This document shows positions 9,047 through 19,887 of a DNA stretch of 64,000 nt, piece after piece. Both the position numbers and the translations under genes were made by a program. The DNA is taken from the NCBI RefSeq assembly GCF_002944315.1, contig NZ_CP024311.1:720501-784500 (forward strand), written 5' to 3'. The stretch comes from Rhizobium sp. NXC24. Its GTDB lineage: Bacteria; Pseudomonadota; Alphaproteobacteria; Rhizobiales; Rhizobiaceae. Positions within the stretch are counted from its first letter, which is position 1; each line of letters begins with the position of its first letter. Below the pieces are notes generated by a model. The model searched no databases. It was not told the origin of the DNA and was given only the letters and a program-made list of their open reading frames with translations.

Positions 9047-10945
9047 TTATTGCTGCGTCTGCTGATCAGGCTTCTTCAGCAGCGTCGTGACCGGCGAGAT
9101 CACCGGGTCCGGCCAGGTGCCGCCGATGAAGAAGGGCAGCATCGGCAGCTCCGTCGCATTGGCCGGATTGCTCGCCTGCATCGTGCCCGACAGCGCCAGT
9201 GCGTTGCTGCGGAAGGGAACGACGCCGTTCAGCATCACCGTTTCGTTGCGCCCGACGATCTGGGCGCTGTGAACCTCGACCGATCCCTTGGCAACGCTAG
9301 CATCGACGTTGAGGCTGTCGAAATCGAAGGCCGTGTCGGCGATATCGCTCATCCGGAAAAAGGCCTTTTCGGACGCAAGCGCACGGAAGGCTGAGATGTT
9401 GAATTGCCGGAAGGAGCCGGTGGCCGACGTGAAATGCATCTTGCCGGCGACATCGCTGAGATTGGCAGCCCAGATCGGCTTCGACGTGCTGAGCGAAAGA
9501 TCCAGAGAACCGGTCGTCAGCGGTAGAGGTCCTGCAAGGTTGAGCCGGGTGAATAGCCCGCCGAAATCGGCATCGTGGATGGATATCTGTAATTTGCCGC
9601 CGCCATCGAAGTCGCCTTGCGTGACTTCCAGATGCGAGGTGAGCTCTCCACCCTCGAAGCCGCTGTCGCCGATATCGAATTTTGCCTTGCCGCCCGCAAC
9701 CAGCAGGCTGGCGCCGATATTATCGAACTGGAAGGGACCGAGCACGGCTTTGTTCGACGAGAGCCGCATATCCAAATCGAGGCGCTGTAGCGGATTGCCG
9801 TTGAGCAATGCGTCGATGGCCGTATCCGCGGCCAGCCGCATGGAGAAGGCCACCAGGAACGGATTGAGGTTCATCTGGTCGAAGGCGAGCGTTCCGGAAA
9901 TCTTCGGCTTGCCGCTTGTCGTATAGCTCAGATCCATGACGCCGGACGCCGCGGATTCGTTGACCTTGAAGTTCAGATTGTTAAAGCGCAGACCATTCGG
10001 GATCGCGGCGACGTCGGCATTGAGAGAGACGTTGCGTAGCGTATCGGCGGCCGGCAGATGTTCTCCGCTCCAGGCCAGGAAAGACGGCACATTCGGCACG
10101 CTCAGATCCAGATTTCCGGCGAGCGCGGAGAGATTGGAAATGCTGGTGGCGCCTGCATAGGTCCAGTTGATCAGCGGCGAGGAGAAGCTTGTCTTCGCAT
10201 CGACGCTCTTGCCGGCAAAGAGCAGCAGAGGCTGGGCAGAATTGAAATCGATCTTGACGTCCTGACCGTTGAGCCGCGCCAGAATGACGGCAGTCATCGC
10301 CCCGGACAGCCGCGGCCAGGAGATGTCCGCATTTATGCTGCTCATCTTGTAGAGATTGCCGCTGCGATCGTCCGTCATTTCGACGCGACCGTCCTCGATC
10401 GTCAGCATGCCGATGACGGCATCCTGGTCCTTGCTGATCGGCATGCCCTGGTTGGAGGACGTCTCCACTCGTTCGATTGCCTTGGACAGCAGCCCTTCAT
10501 TCGTCCAGTCGATCAGACCGGTCTCGTCACGCCGGATGTAGATCACCGGCCGCAGGAAATGGAATTCATGAAAATGCGCGCGCCCGCGCAGCGCCGCAAA
10601 CAGCGAGAAGTCCGCCGAAAGGCTGTCGACATGGCCAAGCACCTTGCCGTTTTTCGTCGGTTCGCGGATGGTAACCTGGTTGAGCGTCACGCGCGGCGTC
10701 GGCCAGAATTCCAGCGTCGGCGCGCCCTCGATCTGGGCGCGATATCCCGTCCAGTCCGACAGGGCATTCTCGATGCCGGCCCGCACCAGGCCGCTGGAAA
10801 TCAGGAAGGGAGCAGTTGCCCGGAAAACGGCGAAGACGATGATGATGGTGAGAAGGACGATGCCAGTGGTGCGCGCAACGGCAGGTAGCCAGCGCGAGGC
10901 CGATCGCATCGTCAACCACCACTTTTTATTCCTCGACGCTCTCAT
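9047..10945 (-). CDS. AsmA-family protein
   Basis: Large envelope protein of about 632 residues. One N-terminal membrane anchor (about residues 13-40, from WLPAVARTTGIVLLTIII) precedes a long beta-rich periplasmic region. The start of that region (LVRAGIENALSDWTGYRAQIEG) is typical of AsmA-family proteins, which act in outer-membrane assembly or lipid transfer between the membranes. The start is unsure: ATGs at 11023, 10945 and 10909 are in frame, all before the anchor. The upstream region is shared with aacS, transcribed divergently. Confidence 0.85.
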   Translation of the reverse strand: MRASRNKKWWLTMRSASRWLPAVARTTGIVLLTIIIVFAVFRATAPFLISSGLVRAGIENALSDWTGYRAQIEGAPTLEFWPTPRVTLNQVTIREPTKNGKVLGHVDSLSADFSLFAALRGRAHFHEFHFLRPVIYIRRDETGLIDWTNEGLLSKAIERVETSSNQGMPISKDQDAVIGMLTIEDGRVEMTDDRSGNLYKMSSINADISWPRLSGAMTAVILARLNGQDVKIDFNSAQPLLLFAGKSVDAKTSFSSPLINWTYAGATSISNLSALAGNLDLSVPNVPSFLAWSGEHLPAADTLRNVSLNADVAAIPNGLRFNNLNFKVNESAASGVMDLSYTTSGKPKISGTLAFDQMNLNPFLVAFSMRLAADTAIDALLNGNPLQRLDLDMRLSSNKAVLGPFQFDNIGASLLVAGGKAKFDIGDSGFEGGELTSHLEVTQGDFDGGGKLQISIHDADFGGLFTRLNLAGPLPLTTGSLDLSLSTSKPIWAANLSDVAGKMHFTSATGSFRQFNISAFRALASEKAFFRMSDIADTAFDFDSLNVDASVAKGSVEVHSAQIVGRNETVMLNGVVPFRSNALALSGTMQASNPANATELPMLPFFIGGTWPDPVISPVTTLLKKPDQQTQQ

Positions 10946-11060
10946 GATCCAACTCAGACTTTCATACTGATAGCGCTGATATGCCTCCGTTTGCCGGATA
11001 TAGGAAATGATTGGCGGATGCAAACATTGTACAGCAGGAATGCCGACAACTCAGTGACTT

Positions 11061-11074
11061 TATAATGCGCTGCA
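11061..11074 (+). promoter_or_regulatory. Putative aacS promoter -10 with TGC-N3-GCA palindrome
   Basis: A perfect TATAAT at 11061-11066 directly abuts TGCGCTGCA (11066-11074), which has the TGC-N3-GCA form attributed to the PHB regulator PhaR/AniA. The site is 36 bases before the aacS start. No strong -35 was found. The short motif could occur by chance; its position before a PHB-cycle gene is the reason to list it. Confidence 0.35.
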
Positions 11075-11109
11075 GCATGGTATATAAGCCGAAAACCGGA
11101 GGAGATAAT

Positions 11110-13062
<1,953 letters not shown>

Positions 13063-13244
13063 TGCCCTCTTAAAACTGAGGGGCAAAGGCTGGCCTATCG
13101 GCGGTAACTTGGCGTTAAGAGAGATTGGTCAAAGGTAAAATCCAACTTGGGGCCGTTCGTTTGAACTTTGGGCGGCTTGGAGCCGAAAGGTTCCCGAAAC
13201 ATGAAGTTGACCGACTCGAGCTTCGTTAGGCAGCATGAACTTCC

Positions 13245-13272
13245 AAGGCAGCGCTATTCGCTGCCTTTTTTT
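13245..13272 (+). terminator. Rho-independent terminator upstream of the helicase gene
   Basis: A 7-bp perfect stem (GGCAGCG against CGCTGCC), 5-nt loop and seven T residues. It lies about 180 bases after aacS, so it may end the aacS transcript or a short untranslated RNA in 13086-13272. The gene-free stretch 13063-13416 also holds a weaker hairpin without a T-run at 13063-13085 and the helicase promoter region. Confidence 0.85.
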
Positions 13273-13274
13273 CG

Positions 13275-13311
13275 TTGTGCGTCGCACAAATACGCGCCCG
13301 CTCTGTACAAT
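13275..13311 (+). promoter_or_regulatory. Putative helicase promoter with a perfect palindrome
   Basis: TTGTGCGTCGCACAA (13275-13289) is a perfect 7+1+7 palindrome and contains TGC-N3-GCA. It overlaps a possible -35 (TCGCAC, 13282-13287) set 18 bp before a -10-like TACAAT (13306-13311). It closely resembles the site at 23703-23717 before phaP (13 of 15 bases). Confidence 0.4.
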
Positions 13312-13416
13312 GGCCTGCCGACCAAGTATGTGCACGCCTGAAGAAGAGGCCTGCGACGTGCGGGCCACGATGATCCGCGCCGGCTGGCGCGCGAAGAATT
13401 CCGAAAGACACGGATA

Positions 13417-15336
13417 ATGACTGAATTCGAAGGCATCGTTCCTGCGATCGCCCAGGCTTTGGCAAAGCGCGGTTACGAAGCGCTGACGCCAGTACAGAAG
13501 GCCATGCTCGATCCCGGCCTGGCCGGCAAGGACGCACTGGTTTCGGCCCAGACGGGCTCCGGCAAGACGGTTGCCTTTGGCCTGGCCCTGGCGCCGAGCC
13601 TGCTGGAGGGTGCCGAGCGCTTCGGCCCCGCCGGCACGCCGCTGGCATTGGCGATCGCGCCGACCCGCGAACTGGCGCTGCAAGTGCAGCGCGAGCTGGA
13701 ATGGCTGTATGAACTGACCGGCGCGACCATTGCCTCCTGCGTCGGCGGCATGGATATGCGCACCGAGAAGCGGGCGCTGGAACGCGGCGCGCACATCGTC
13801 GTCGGCACTCCGGGCCGTCTTTGCGACCATATCCGCCGTAATTCGCTTGATATCTCCGAGCTCAAGGCCGTGGTGCTGGACGAGGCCGACGAGATGCTCG
13901 ATCTCGGCTTTCGTGAAGACCTCGAATTCATCCTGGAAACGGCGCCGGCCGAGCGGCGGACATTGATGTTTTCGGCAACCGTGCCGCGCTCGATCGCAAA
14001 GCTCGCCGAAAACTACCAGCGCGACGCCGTGCGCATCGCCACCGCCTCGGAAGCCAAGCAGCATGTCGATATCGACTATCGCGCCCTGACGGTCGTTCCG
14101 AGCGACAGGGAAAATGCGATCATCAACGTTCTGCGCTATTACGAAGCGCAGAACGCCATCGTCTTCTGTTCGACGCGTGCTGCGGTCAACCATCTGACGG
14201 CGCGCTTTAACAACAGAGGCTTCTCCGTCGTTGCCCTGTCGGGTGAGCTCAGCCAGAGCGAACGGACGCATGCGCTGCAGGCCATGCGCGACGGCCGCGC
14301 CCGTGTCTGCATCGCAACGGACGTCGCCGCCCGTGGCATCGATCTGCCGGGCCTGGAGCTGGTGGTTCATGCCGACCTGCCGACCAACCCGGAAACGCTG
14401 CTGCACCGCAGCGGTCGCACCGGCCGCGCCGGCCGCAAGGGCGTCAGCGCCCTCATCGTGCCGCTGAGCGCCCGCCGTCGCACCGAACGCCTGCTGGAAG
14501 CCGCCCGCATCCGCGCCACCTGGGCAAAGCCGCCGTCGGCTGACGAAGTGAGCCAGCGTGACGATGAACGTCTTCTCGCCGATCCGGTATTCACGGCCCC
14601 GCTTGCCGAAGACGAGCAGTCCATCGTGCGGCAGTTGCTGGAGCGCCATGGCGCCGAGCAGGTCGCCGCTGCATTCCTGCGGCAATATCGAACCGGCCAC
14701 TCCGCGCCTGAGGAGTTGCAGGACGTGCCTGCCGAAGGCGAGCGCAGAAAGCCACGCCACGACGATTTCCCCGTTACTCACCACGACGGGCCGTCTGCGG
14801 GACGCAACGACTTCACCGACGGCGTCTGGGTGTCGCTTTCGGTCGGCCGCAAGCAAAATGCCGAGCCGCGCTGGCTGATCCCGATGCTCTGCCGCAACGG
14901 CGGCCTCACCAAGCGCGACATCGGCGCGATCAAGATGATGCCGGAAGAAACCTTCGTCGAGTTTTCGCAAGAAGGCGCCGAACGCTTCCTGTCGACCATC
15001 GGCCCGGACAAGACCCTGGAGCGCGGCATCCGCGTCAAGCCGCTGGCCGGTGTACCGGATTTTTCGCAGGCCAAGCGGGAAGGAACCTACGGCAAGAAGA
15101 AGCCCTTCTCGGATAAGGGTGTCCGCCCGAACGACGCCGCCAAGCCAAAATGGAAGTCCGACCGCAAGCCGGAACGGGCGCAGGCCGGCGAGGGCAGCGT
15201 TTCCGAACGTCCGGACAAGAAGCCCTGGGCAAAGAAGCCTGGCAAGCCGAATTTCGCCAAGAAAGACGCCGGCCCGGCAGCAGGCAAGCCCAATTCGAGG
15301 GCCAAGCGCAAGGCTGCGAAGGCGCGCGGGGAGTAA
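13417..15336 (+). CDS. DEAD-box ATP-dependent RNA helicase
   Basis: A 639-residue RNA helicase of the DeaD/CsdA-DbpA type that remodels structured RNA during ribosome assembly or mRNA turnover. The motifs appear in order: Q motif (TPVQ), AQTGSGKT at 44-51, PTRELALQ, DEAD near 155, SAT, ATDVAARGID and HRSGRTGRAGRKG. A DbpA-like RNA-binding domain (VWVSLSVGRKQNAEPRWLIP) lies at about 465-545, then a Lys/Pro-rich basic tail. A degenerate copy of the tail-coding DNA lies at 16098-16200. A GC-rich hairpin without a T-run follows the stop at about 15343-15367. Confidence 0.94.
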   Translation: MTEFEGIVPAIAQALAKRGYEALTPVQKAMLDPGLAGKDALVSAQTGSGKTVAFGLALAPSLLEGAERFGPAGTPLALAIAPTRELALQVQRELEWLYELTGATIASCVGGMDMRTEKRALERGAHIVVGTPGRLCDHIRRNSLDISELKAVVLDEADEMLDLGFREDLEFILETAPAERRTLMFSATVPRSIAKLAENYQRDAVRIATASEAKQHVDIDYRALTVVPSDRENAIINVLRYYEAQNAIVFCSTRAAVNHLTARFNNRGFSVVALSGELSQSERTHALQAMRDGRARVCIATDVAARGIDLPGLELVVHADLPTNPETLLHRSGRTGRAGRKGVSALIVPLSARRRTERLLEAARIRATWAKPPSADEVSQRDDERLLADPVFTAPLAEDEQSIVRQLLERHGAEQVAAAFLRQYRTGHSAPEELQDVPAEGERRKPRHDDFPVTHHDGPSAGRNDFTDGVWVSLSVGRKQNAEPRWLIPMLCRNGGLTKRDIGAIKMMPEETFVEFSQEGAERFLSTIGPDKTLERGIRVKPLAGVPDFSQAKREGTYGKKKPFSDKGVRPNDAAKPKWKSDRKPERAQAGEGSVSERPDKKPWAKKPGKPNFAKKDAGPAAGKPNSRAKRKAAKARGE

Positions 15337-15514
15337 TCCCGCCGCCGCGCTCCATAGGGGCGCGGCGCACTCTATGACATAGTCATTCGATTTGTATGCA
15401 CGTTGGCACAAGCTTGACGCGCTATCGCAGTGCCGCCGGCAAAGCGCATGCCCCGGTTCGGCCCAATAGTTGTGCCGACTTTGGGAGACTCATTCGACGA
15501 CGGAGAGCAACGAG

Positions 15515-16087
15515 ATGGATGCGTCAGGTCGGCCCAAAGACATTTGGAATACTCGGCGAATGGCCATCGCCGGTTTGCTGGGCGCTGCCTGTGGTGTCTG
15601 CATTCGCGCCTTTGATTTTTGGTCACTTGGTTGGGCCGATGCGCTACGAGGACTCCTCGACCTGTTCGGAGTTCCACTGCTGTTTCTGGCGGCGGTGGTA
15701 ACACTGTTCGTTTGGTCAATCAGCGCACTTATTGCACTATGTCATCGTCGTTTCCGTGGAATGGCCAGCAGCGTTATTGCCGTTGTCATTGTTCCAGTTA
15801 GCGTTGTGACGATCGGCGGCGCGCCTTTGTTCGATCCTTGGCTATGGTATGTCATCTTCAACAAATCGAGTTTAGAACCGGCCGCTGCCGCAAACGGCAA
15901 TCCACAGAACAGCCCAAAGTTTACTATTGTCGAGGAGCGCGACGTCTCGACGGGGATCGCTGGCGTGACTTCTAATCATTTCATCACTCTCATTTATAGC
16001 GAAAGCGATCCCGGCAGTTGGGCACCACCTGATGCGGATGTGAGGCACATCTACGGCAATTTTTACAGGCGAGATGAATTCGAGTGA
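15515..16087 (+). CDS. Hypothetical membrane protein, 190 aa
   Basis: Not recognised. After a short polar N-terminus there are about three hydrophobic segments (near residues 18-35, 40-70 and 80-105), then a soluble C-terminal half of about 85 residues, presumably on one side of the membrane. The ATG at 15515 has GGAGAG 10 bases upstream. It lies alone between the helicase gene and a broken copy of that gene's 3' end, so it was probably inserted by the event that duplicated the tail. Confidence 0.6.
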   Translation: MDASGRPKDIWNTRRMAIAGLLGAACGVCIRAFDFWSLGWADALRGLLDLFGVPLLFLAAVVTLFVWSISALIALCHRRFRGMASSVIAVVIVPVSVVTIGGAPLFDPWLWYVIFNKSSLEPAAAANGNPQNSPKFTIVEERDVSTGIAGVTSNHFITLIYSESDPGSWAPPDADVRHIYGNFYRRDEFE

Positions 16088-16097
16088 GATGCATGTG

Positions 16098-16200
16098 GGC
16101 GAGGGTAGTGTTTCCGGGTGCGCAGACAAGAAGTTTTGGCGAAGAAGCCTGGCAAGTCGAAATCAAGGGCCAAGCGCAAGGTTGCCCGGGCTCGGGTGAA
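16098..16200 (+). pseudogene. Degenerate duplicate of the helicase 3' end
   Basis: This DNA matches the helicase gene from 15187 to its stop. The blocks GGCGAGGG, GTTTCC, GACAAGAAG, AAGAAGCCTGGCAAG and GGGCCAAGCGCAAGG recur in the same order. It carries many substitutions, a one-base deletion near 16140 that breaks the frame, and an internal deletion of about 40 bases. It cannot encode the helicase tail and has no start of its own. Confidence 0.85.
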
Positions 16201-16216
16201 TAGTTTTTCGGGAGCT

Positions 16217-16237
16217 TAAGGGGGCATCAGCCCCTTG
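16217..16237. terminator. Hairpin between the helicase remnant and the methyltransferase gene
   Basis: A stem of AAGGGGGC against GCCCCTT with a short loop lies just past the methyltransferase stop on the minus strand. Neither strand has a long T-run, so termination strength is uncertain. Confidence 0.45.
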
Positions 16238-16257
16238 TCGCTATCTCCAGAGTGCCG

Positions 16258-17280
16258 TTACTCGAAAAAGACCAAGCTCGCCGGTGATGGCGGCAGTGGT
16301 TTGACCCTGGCGTTTTGAAAACCGGCGCGTCTGGCCATTTCGGCTAGATCCTTCTGCGTGTAGGCCTCGCCCTTTGGCGTGCTGGCGAGCATTTCCCATG
16401 AGAAAGCGGCTGGGAAGGGAGGCGAGACAAGATCGTCGTTGGGCACGAATTCCACCCCGACCACCTTGCCGTCGCGACTCAGGCTGGCCCGGACCTTTCT
16501 GAGCAATTCGGCGCAGGTTTCTATGTCGAAGTGATGAAGGAAGTTCGGAAGCAGGATCAGATCGTAGTCCGTGCCCCAATCGACCTCGAATGCGCTGCCG
16601 GGAACGACCTTGTAGCGCTCTGCGACACCAAATTGTCGCGCATTATATTTAGCCAATTCCAGAACTGAACTCCAATCCACCGCGACAATCTGGGCTGAAG
16701 GAAAAGTCTTCGCCATCTCGATCCCGAAACGCCCATGTCCTGCGGCGATGTCCAGAATCTTCTTCGGCGATATCCGTAGGTTGGCCATTTCCGCTGCGAG
16801 GCTGACTGCGCTGCTGCCGGTGAATGAACCCATGCCGCGGGCAAACTTCACCCACACGGGATTGTCCGGCGACATATTTGCCAATCCAACGGACCCGCCG
16901 TTGCGGACATAGGAGGTCGGGTCGTCCAGCACCTGCTTGAGGATTTCCGGCGCGGCGATGAACTCGATGGCTGAGCCCATATAGGCCGGCGAATGCCGGT
17001 CGAGGAATACGCGGCTGGATGGCGTGAGAACATATTGATCGCCTTTCTTAGTCAGAAAGCCGTTTACAACGAGATAGTCGCACAGAATGCGCACACCGCG
17101 TTCGGCCGCATTCGTCGCGGCTGCCAACGACGCAGCGTTGCGGCCGTCACCGATCAAGGTAAAAAGATCGAGTTCTATGGCGGCCTTGATCGCGGCCGTT
17201 TTTCGGCACGCAAACATCGCGTCAACTATCAGATTGGGTGAAATCTCGCCTGTGCCTGCTTCTGCTGCCGTCGATGACAT
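16258..17280 (-). CDS. SAM-dependent O-methyltransferase
   Basis: A 340-residue methyltransferase of the plant/fungal-type O-methyltransferase family. An N-terminal helical dimerisation domain (about 1-100) contains a winged-helix-like segment (GVRILCDYLVVNGFLTKKGDQ). The SAM-binding motif is ILDIAAGHGRFG at 175-186, followed by an acidic VDWSS motif. The frame is open upstream to 17949, but the ATG at 17280 has GAGGGGG seven bases before it and begins the domain. Substrate unknown; the family methylates hydroxyls of phenolics, quinones or polyketides. Confidence 0.85.
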   Translation of the reverse strand: MSSTAAEAGTGEISPNLIVDAMFACRKTAAIKAAIELDLFTLIGDGRNAASLAAATNAAERGVRILCDYLVVNGFLTKKGDQYVLTPSSRVFLDRHSPAYMGSAIEFIAAPEILKQVLDDPTSYVRNGGSVGLANMSPDNPVWVKFARGMGSFTGSSAVSLAAEMANLRISPKKILDIAAGHGRFGIEMAKTFPSAQIVAVDWSSVLELAKYNARQFGVAERYKVVPGSAFEVDWGTDYDLILLPNFLHHFDIETCAELLRKVRASLSRDGKVVGVEFVPNDDLVSPPFPAAFSWEMLASTPKGEAYTQKDLAEMARRAGFQNARVKPLPPSPASLVFFE

Positions 17281-17435
17281 TGGAGCCCCCTCATGCGCCA
17301 ACGACCGACCAGGATAGCCGGTCTCCACGGAGGAACTATCCCACGAAAGGCAACCAAAAGTAAGTTTGCTACCGCTAAAGTATAGTGGCGCGTGGAGCAG
17401 AGGCAGAGAATGTCTGCCTCTGGCAATATGATAGG

Positions 17436-18350
17436 TCAGACCTTTTCCGCTAAGGGACTGCGCGACGTCATCCAGACTCCCACCAGCGTCACCGCCAACC
17501 CTACGAACATCGCCGTCGTCAGCGGTTCGGAGAACAGGGCCCAGGCCCAGAACATGGTAACGGGCGGGCTGAGATAGATGGCTGCGCTGACCTGCGCGAC
17601 CGGGAAGAGGCGCAGGCTGGTGTAATAGACCGAATAGGCGGCAAAGGTTGCGATCAGCACCAGCCATATCATGCCGATAGCGAAACCGCGCGTCAGCGGC
17701 GGCGCAAGATCGCCTTGCATCATGGCGCAGATGCCGAAGAGCACCGAGGCCGTAAGGGTATGAATGCAAAGGCCTTGATGAACGGGCATATGCTTGGTCC
17801 GCCGCCGCTTGTGCAGAACCGATGCGAAGGCAAAGACCAGCATCGAGCCGACGGTCAATCCATAGGCCCAGATTGGAGCCGCGCCGAAGCTGAGGCTGTC
17901 TATCGAGACGATCAATACGCCCGCCACCGCAATCGCCGTTCCCAGCCATTGGCGCGCGCTCAGCCGCTCGCCCAAAACAGGCTGCGACAGGGCGGCAATC
18001 GCCAGCGGCAAGAGGTCGGAGATCAGCGCCACCAGCCCCGTCGGCACCCGCTGTTCGATCGCCAGTGCAAAGCCGCCCAGATAAAGGAAGACCGACATCA
18101 CGCCGAACAGCATCTGTTCCGCTATCGCACGCAGCCGCATGCGCGGCCCGATCGCCAAGGCAAAGGGTAGCAGGACCAGTCCCGACAGAAGCGTGCGCCA
18201 GAACAGGACCAACATGACGCTGGCTTCCTGGCTGGCATAGCGGATACCGACGAAGCCGGAACTCCAGCTAAAGATCAGCAGCGTAGCCATCAGGGGCCAA
18301 AGGAAGCGGCTGTTGTTCAGTAGGGGCCGGGACAGGGATTGGTCGGTCAT
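17436..18350 (-). CDS. DMT-superfamily (EamA) transporter
   Basis: A 304-residue inner-membrane protein with ten predicted membrane segments in two EamA repeats, the drug/metabolite transporter layout, usually exporting amino acids or small metabolites. An early motif FSWSSGFVGIRYA matches the family. It is divergent from a LysR gene across a 175-bp region, which suggests control by that regulator. Substrate unknown. Confidence 0.88.
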   Translation of the reverse strand: MTDQSLSRPLLNNSRFLWPLMATLLIFSWSSGFVGIRYASQEASVMLVLFWRTLLSGLVLLPFALAIGPRMRLRAIAEQMLFGVMSVFLYLGGFALAIEQRVPTGLVALISDLLPLAIAALSQPVLGERLSARQWLGTAIAVAGVLIVSIDSLSFGAAPIWAYGLTVGSMLVFAFASVLHKRRRTKHMPVHQGLCIHTLTASVLFGICAMMQGDLAPPLTRGFAIGMIWLVLIATFAAYSVYYTSLRLFPVAQVSAAIYLSPPVTMFWAWALFSEPLTTAMFVGLAVTLVGVWMTSRSPLAEKV

Positions 18351-18460
18351 TGGGCTCTCGGTTGGATGTCACCTATCCCTCAGCCATAGGTCAGGACCCA
18401 TCCGATTACACATGACAAATATCGATCATGGCATGACATCTCAATCTTAGAACTAATGAA

Positions 18461-18473
18461 TATTTGCCAAATA
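18461..18473. promoter_or_regulatory. Palindrome between the DMT transporter and LysR genes
   Basis: TATTTGCCAAATA is a perfect 6+1+6 palindrome in the divergent intergenic region. A second, looser inverted pair (ACCTAT and ATAGGT) lies at 18371-18391. Either could bind the adjacent LysR protein. Confidence 0.35.
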
Positions 18474-18525
18474 CCGCCGGAATATGCATTCTCTCTGCAA
18501 GATCATCATATAAGCCGAGTTTGCC

Positions 18526-19416
18526 ATGACCGAGTTCACCAGCCGGCGTTTGGAAATCGATGCGCTGCGCGCATTGTGGGCGATCCGCCATCACGGGGGC
18601 ATCACCCGTGCGGCCGAGGCCCTGAGCCTCTCGCAATCCGCCGTCAGCCATAAGATCAAGCGGCTCGAGACGAGCCTCGATTGCGATCTGCTGAGCCGCA
18701 AGCCCGGAGCGTCGATGTTCACCGCCGCCGGGGAGGATCTGCTGGACTATGCGGGACGCATCCTCGGCCTGCACGACGAGGCGCTCTTGAGCCTCTCGAA
18801 GACGTCGCTCGCCGGCCGCGTCGCCCTCGGCTTGACCGAGGATACCACCTGCACCGATCTCGCGCGCATATTGGGGCGATTTCGCCGCCTGCATCCGAAC
18901 GTCTCTGTTCGCACCAAGGTCCGCATGAGCTTGGTCCTGCGGGGAATGCTGGAGCGGGGAGAGCTTGATGCCGCCATCGTGCAGGTTTTCGCGCATGAAG
19001 TCCGCCCGACCGATATCGTTCTGTTTCGGGAACAGCTTCATTGGGTCAAGCATCCTGATCTATCGCTGCCGCAAGACGGGCCGGTTCCTTTTCTGTCCTT
19101 CGACGATGAGTGCTTCTATCGCCGCTGGGCGCTCGACATCGGACAGGATGGCGGCGTGGTTCTCGAAACTGTGTTCGAATGTGCGAGCGCGGCTGGGATT
19201 ATTGCGGCCGTTACCTCGGGCTTGGGCGTGGCGCTTCTGAACGGCCGCCATCTGCAGCCCGACATGGAGATCGTCACCAACGGCCTGCCGGCGCCCCCTG
19301 CCTTGGCCTATGTGGTGCGCCGCGGACGCAAGGTGAGAAATCCCGCGCTCGATACCCTTGTGGCAGAGATCGAAAGCGAAATCAGTCGTTACGGAGGGCT
19401 GGCTCTGGCGAGTTGA
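18526..19416 (+). CDS. LysR-family transcriptional regulator
   Basis: A 296-residue regulator. The helix-turn-helix is at about 10-65 (LRALWAIRHHGGITRAAEALSLSQSAVSHKIKRLE), followed by a LysR effector-binding domain. It is divergent from the DMT exporter, the usual arrangement for a regulator and its exporter target. The GFA-like gene follows 57 bases downstream on the same strand. Confidence 0.9.
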   Translation: MTEFTSRRLEIDALRALWAIRHHGGITRAAEALSLSQSAVSHKIKRLETSLDCDLLSRKPGASMFTAAGEDLLDYAGRILGLHDEALLSLSKTSLAGRVALGLTEDTTCTDLARILGRFRRLHPNVSVRTKVRMSLVLRGMLERGELDAAIVQVFAHEVRPTDIVLFREQLHWVKHPDLSLPQDGPVPFLSFDDECFYRRWALDIGQDGGVVLETVFECASAAGIIAAVTSGLGVALLNGRHLQPDMEIVTNGLPAPPALAYVVRRGRKVRNPALDTLVAEIESEISRYGGLALAS

Positions 19417-19473
19417 GCTGATTGGAGGCAGAATGCCGTCCTCGAACAGGCACCGGAATGGAGCGGCGTACAC

Positions 19474-19875
19474 ATGCTGATCGGCTCATGTCACTGTGGC
19501 GAGGCGGGCTGGACGCTCAAGGGCGATCCAGGCTCGATCACGGCCTGCAATTGCACGCTCTGTCGGCGCTATGGTGCGCTATGGGCCTATGACTATGAAT
19601 GGGAGCGGATTTCCGTCACCGGACGGACTTCGTCTTACACGCGCGCCGGCAGGGACAATCCCTCTCTCGAAATATTGTTCTGCCCGTCCTGCGCCTGCGT
19701 ATTGAGCTGGCGTGGCCTACGGCTGCAAAAGGATGGCCGCCGACGTATCGCCGTGAACCTGCGGCTTGCGCCGCCGGACCTCGTCGCTGACCTGCCGATC
19801 GATCATTTCGATGGACTCGATACGTTTGAAGACCTTCCTTCCAAAGGGGGCTGCGTGCGCGATCTCTGGTTTTGA
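19474..19875 (+). CDS. GFA-family zinc-binding protein
   Basis: A 133-residue protein of the family named after glutathione-dependent formaldehyde-activating enzyme (Gfa/CENP-V fold). The zinc ligands are visible: CHCG near the N-terminus, CNCTLCRR at about 26-33, and CPSCACVLSW at about 70-79. Most members have no proven reaction, so an enzymatic role in formaldehyde metabolism should not be assumed. It is probably co-transcribed with the LysR gene and converges on cbrA. Confidence 0.85.
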   Translation: MLIGSCHCGEAGWTLKGDPGSITACNCTLCRRYGALWAYDYEWERISVTGRTSSYTRAGRDNPSLEILFCPSCACVLSWRGLRLQKDGRRRIAVNLRLAPPDLVADLPIDHFDGLDTFEDLPSKGGCVRDLWF

Positions 19876-19887
19876 GGGCGATCTCTC

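Noticed and set aside
13235..13417. 60-codon plus-strand frame before the helicase gene
   Set aside because: It runs through a terminator and the promoter palindrome, and its Cys/Arg-rich translation looks random.
13129..15411. 760-codon open frame on the minus strand opposite the helicase gene
   Set aside because: It is a shadow of the GC-rich codon pattern of the clearly real helicase; its translation is Arg/Gly/Ala-rich and matches no domain.
17281..17949. N-terminal extension of the methyltransferase frame
   Set aside because: It overlaps the DMT transporter gene in another frame and has no domain; the ATG at 17280 has a good ribosome-binding site.
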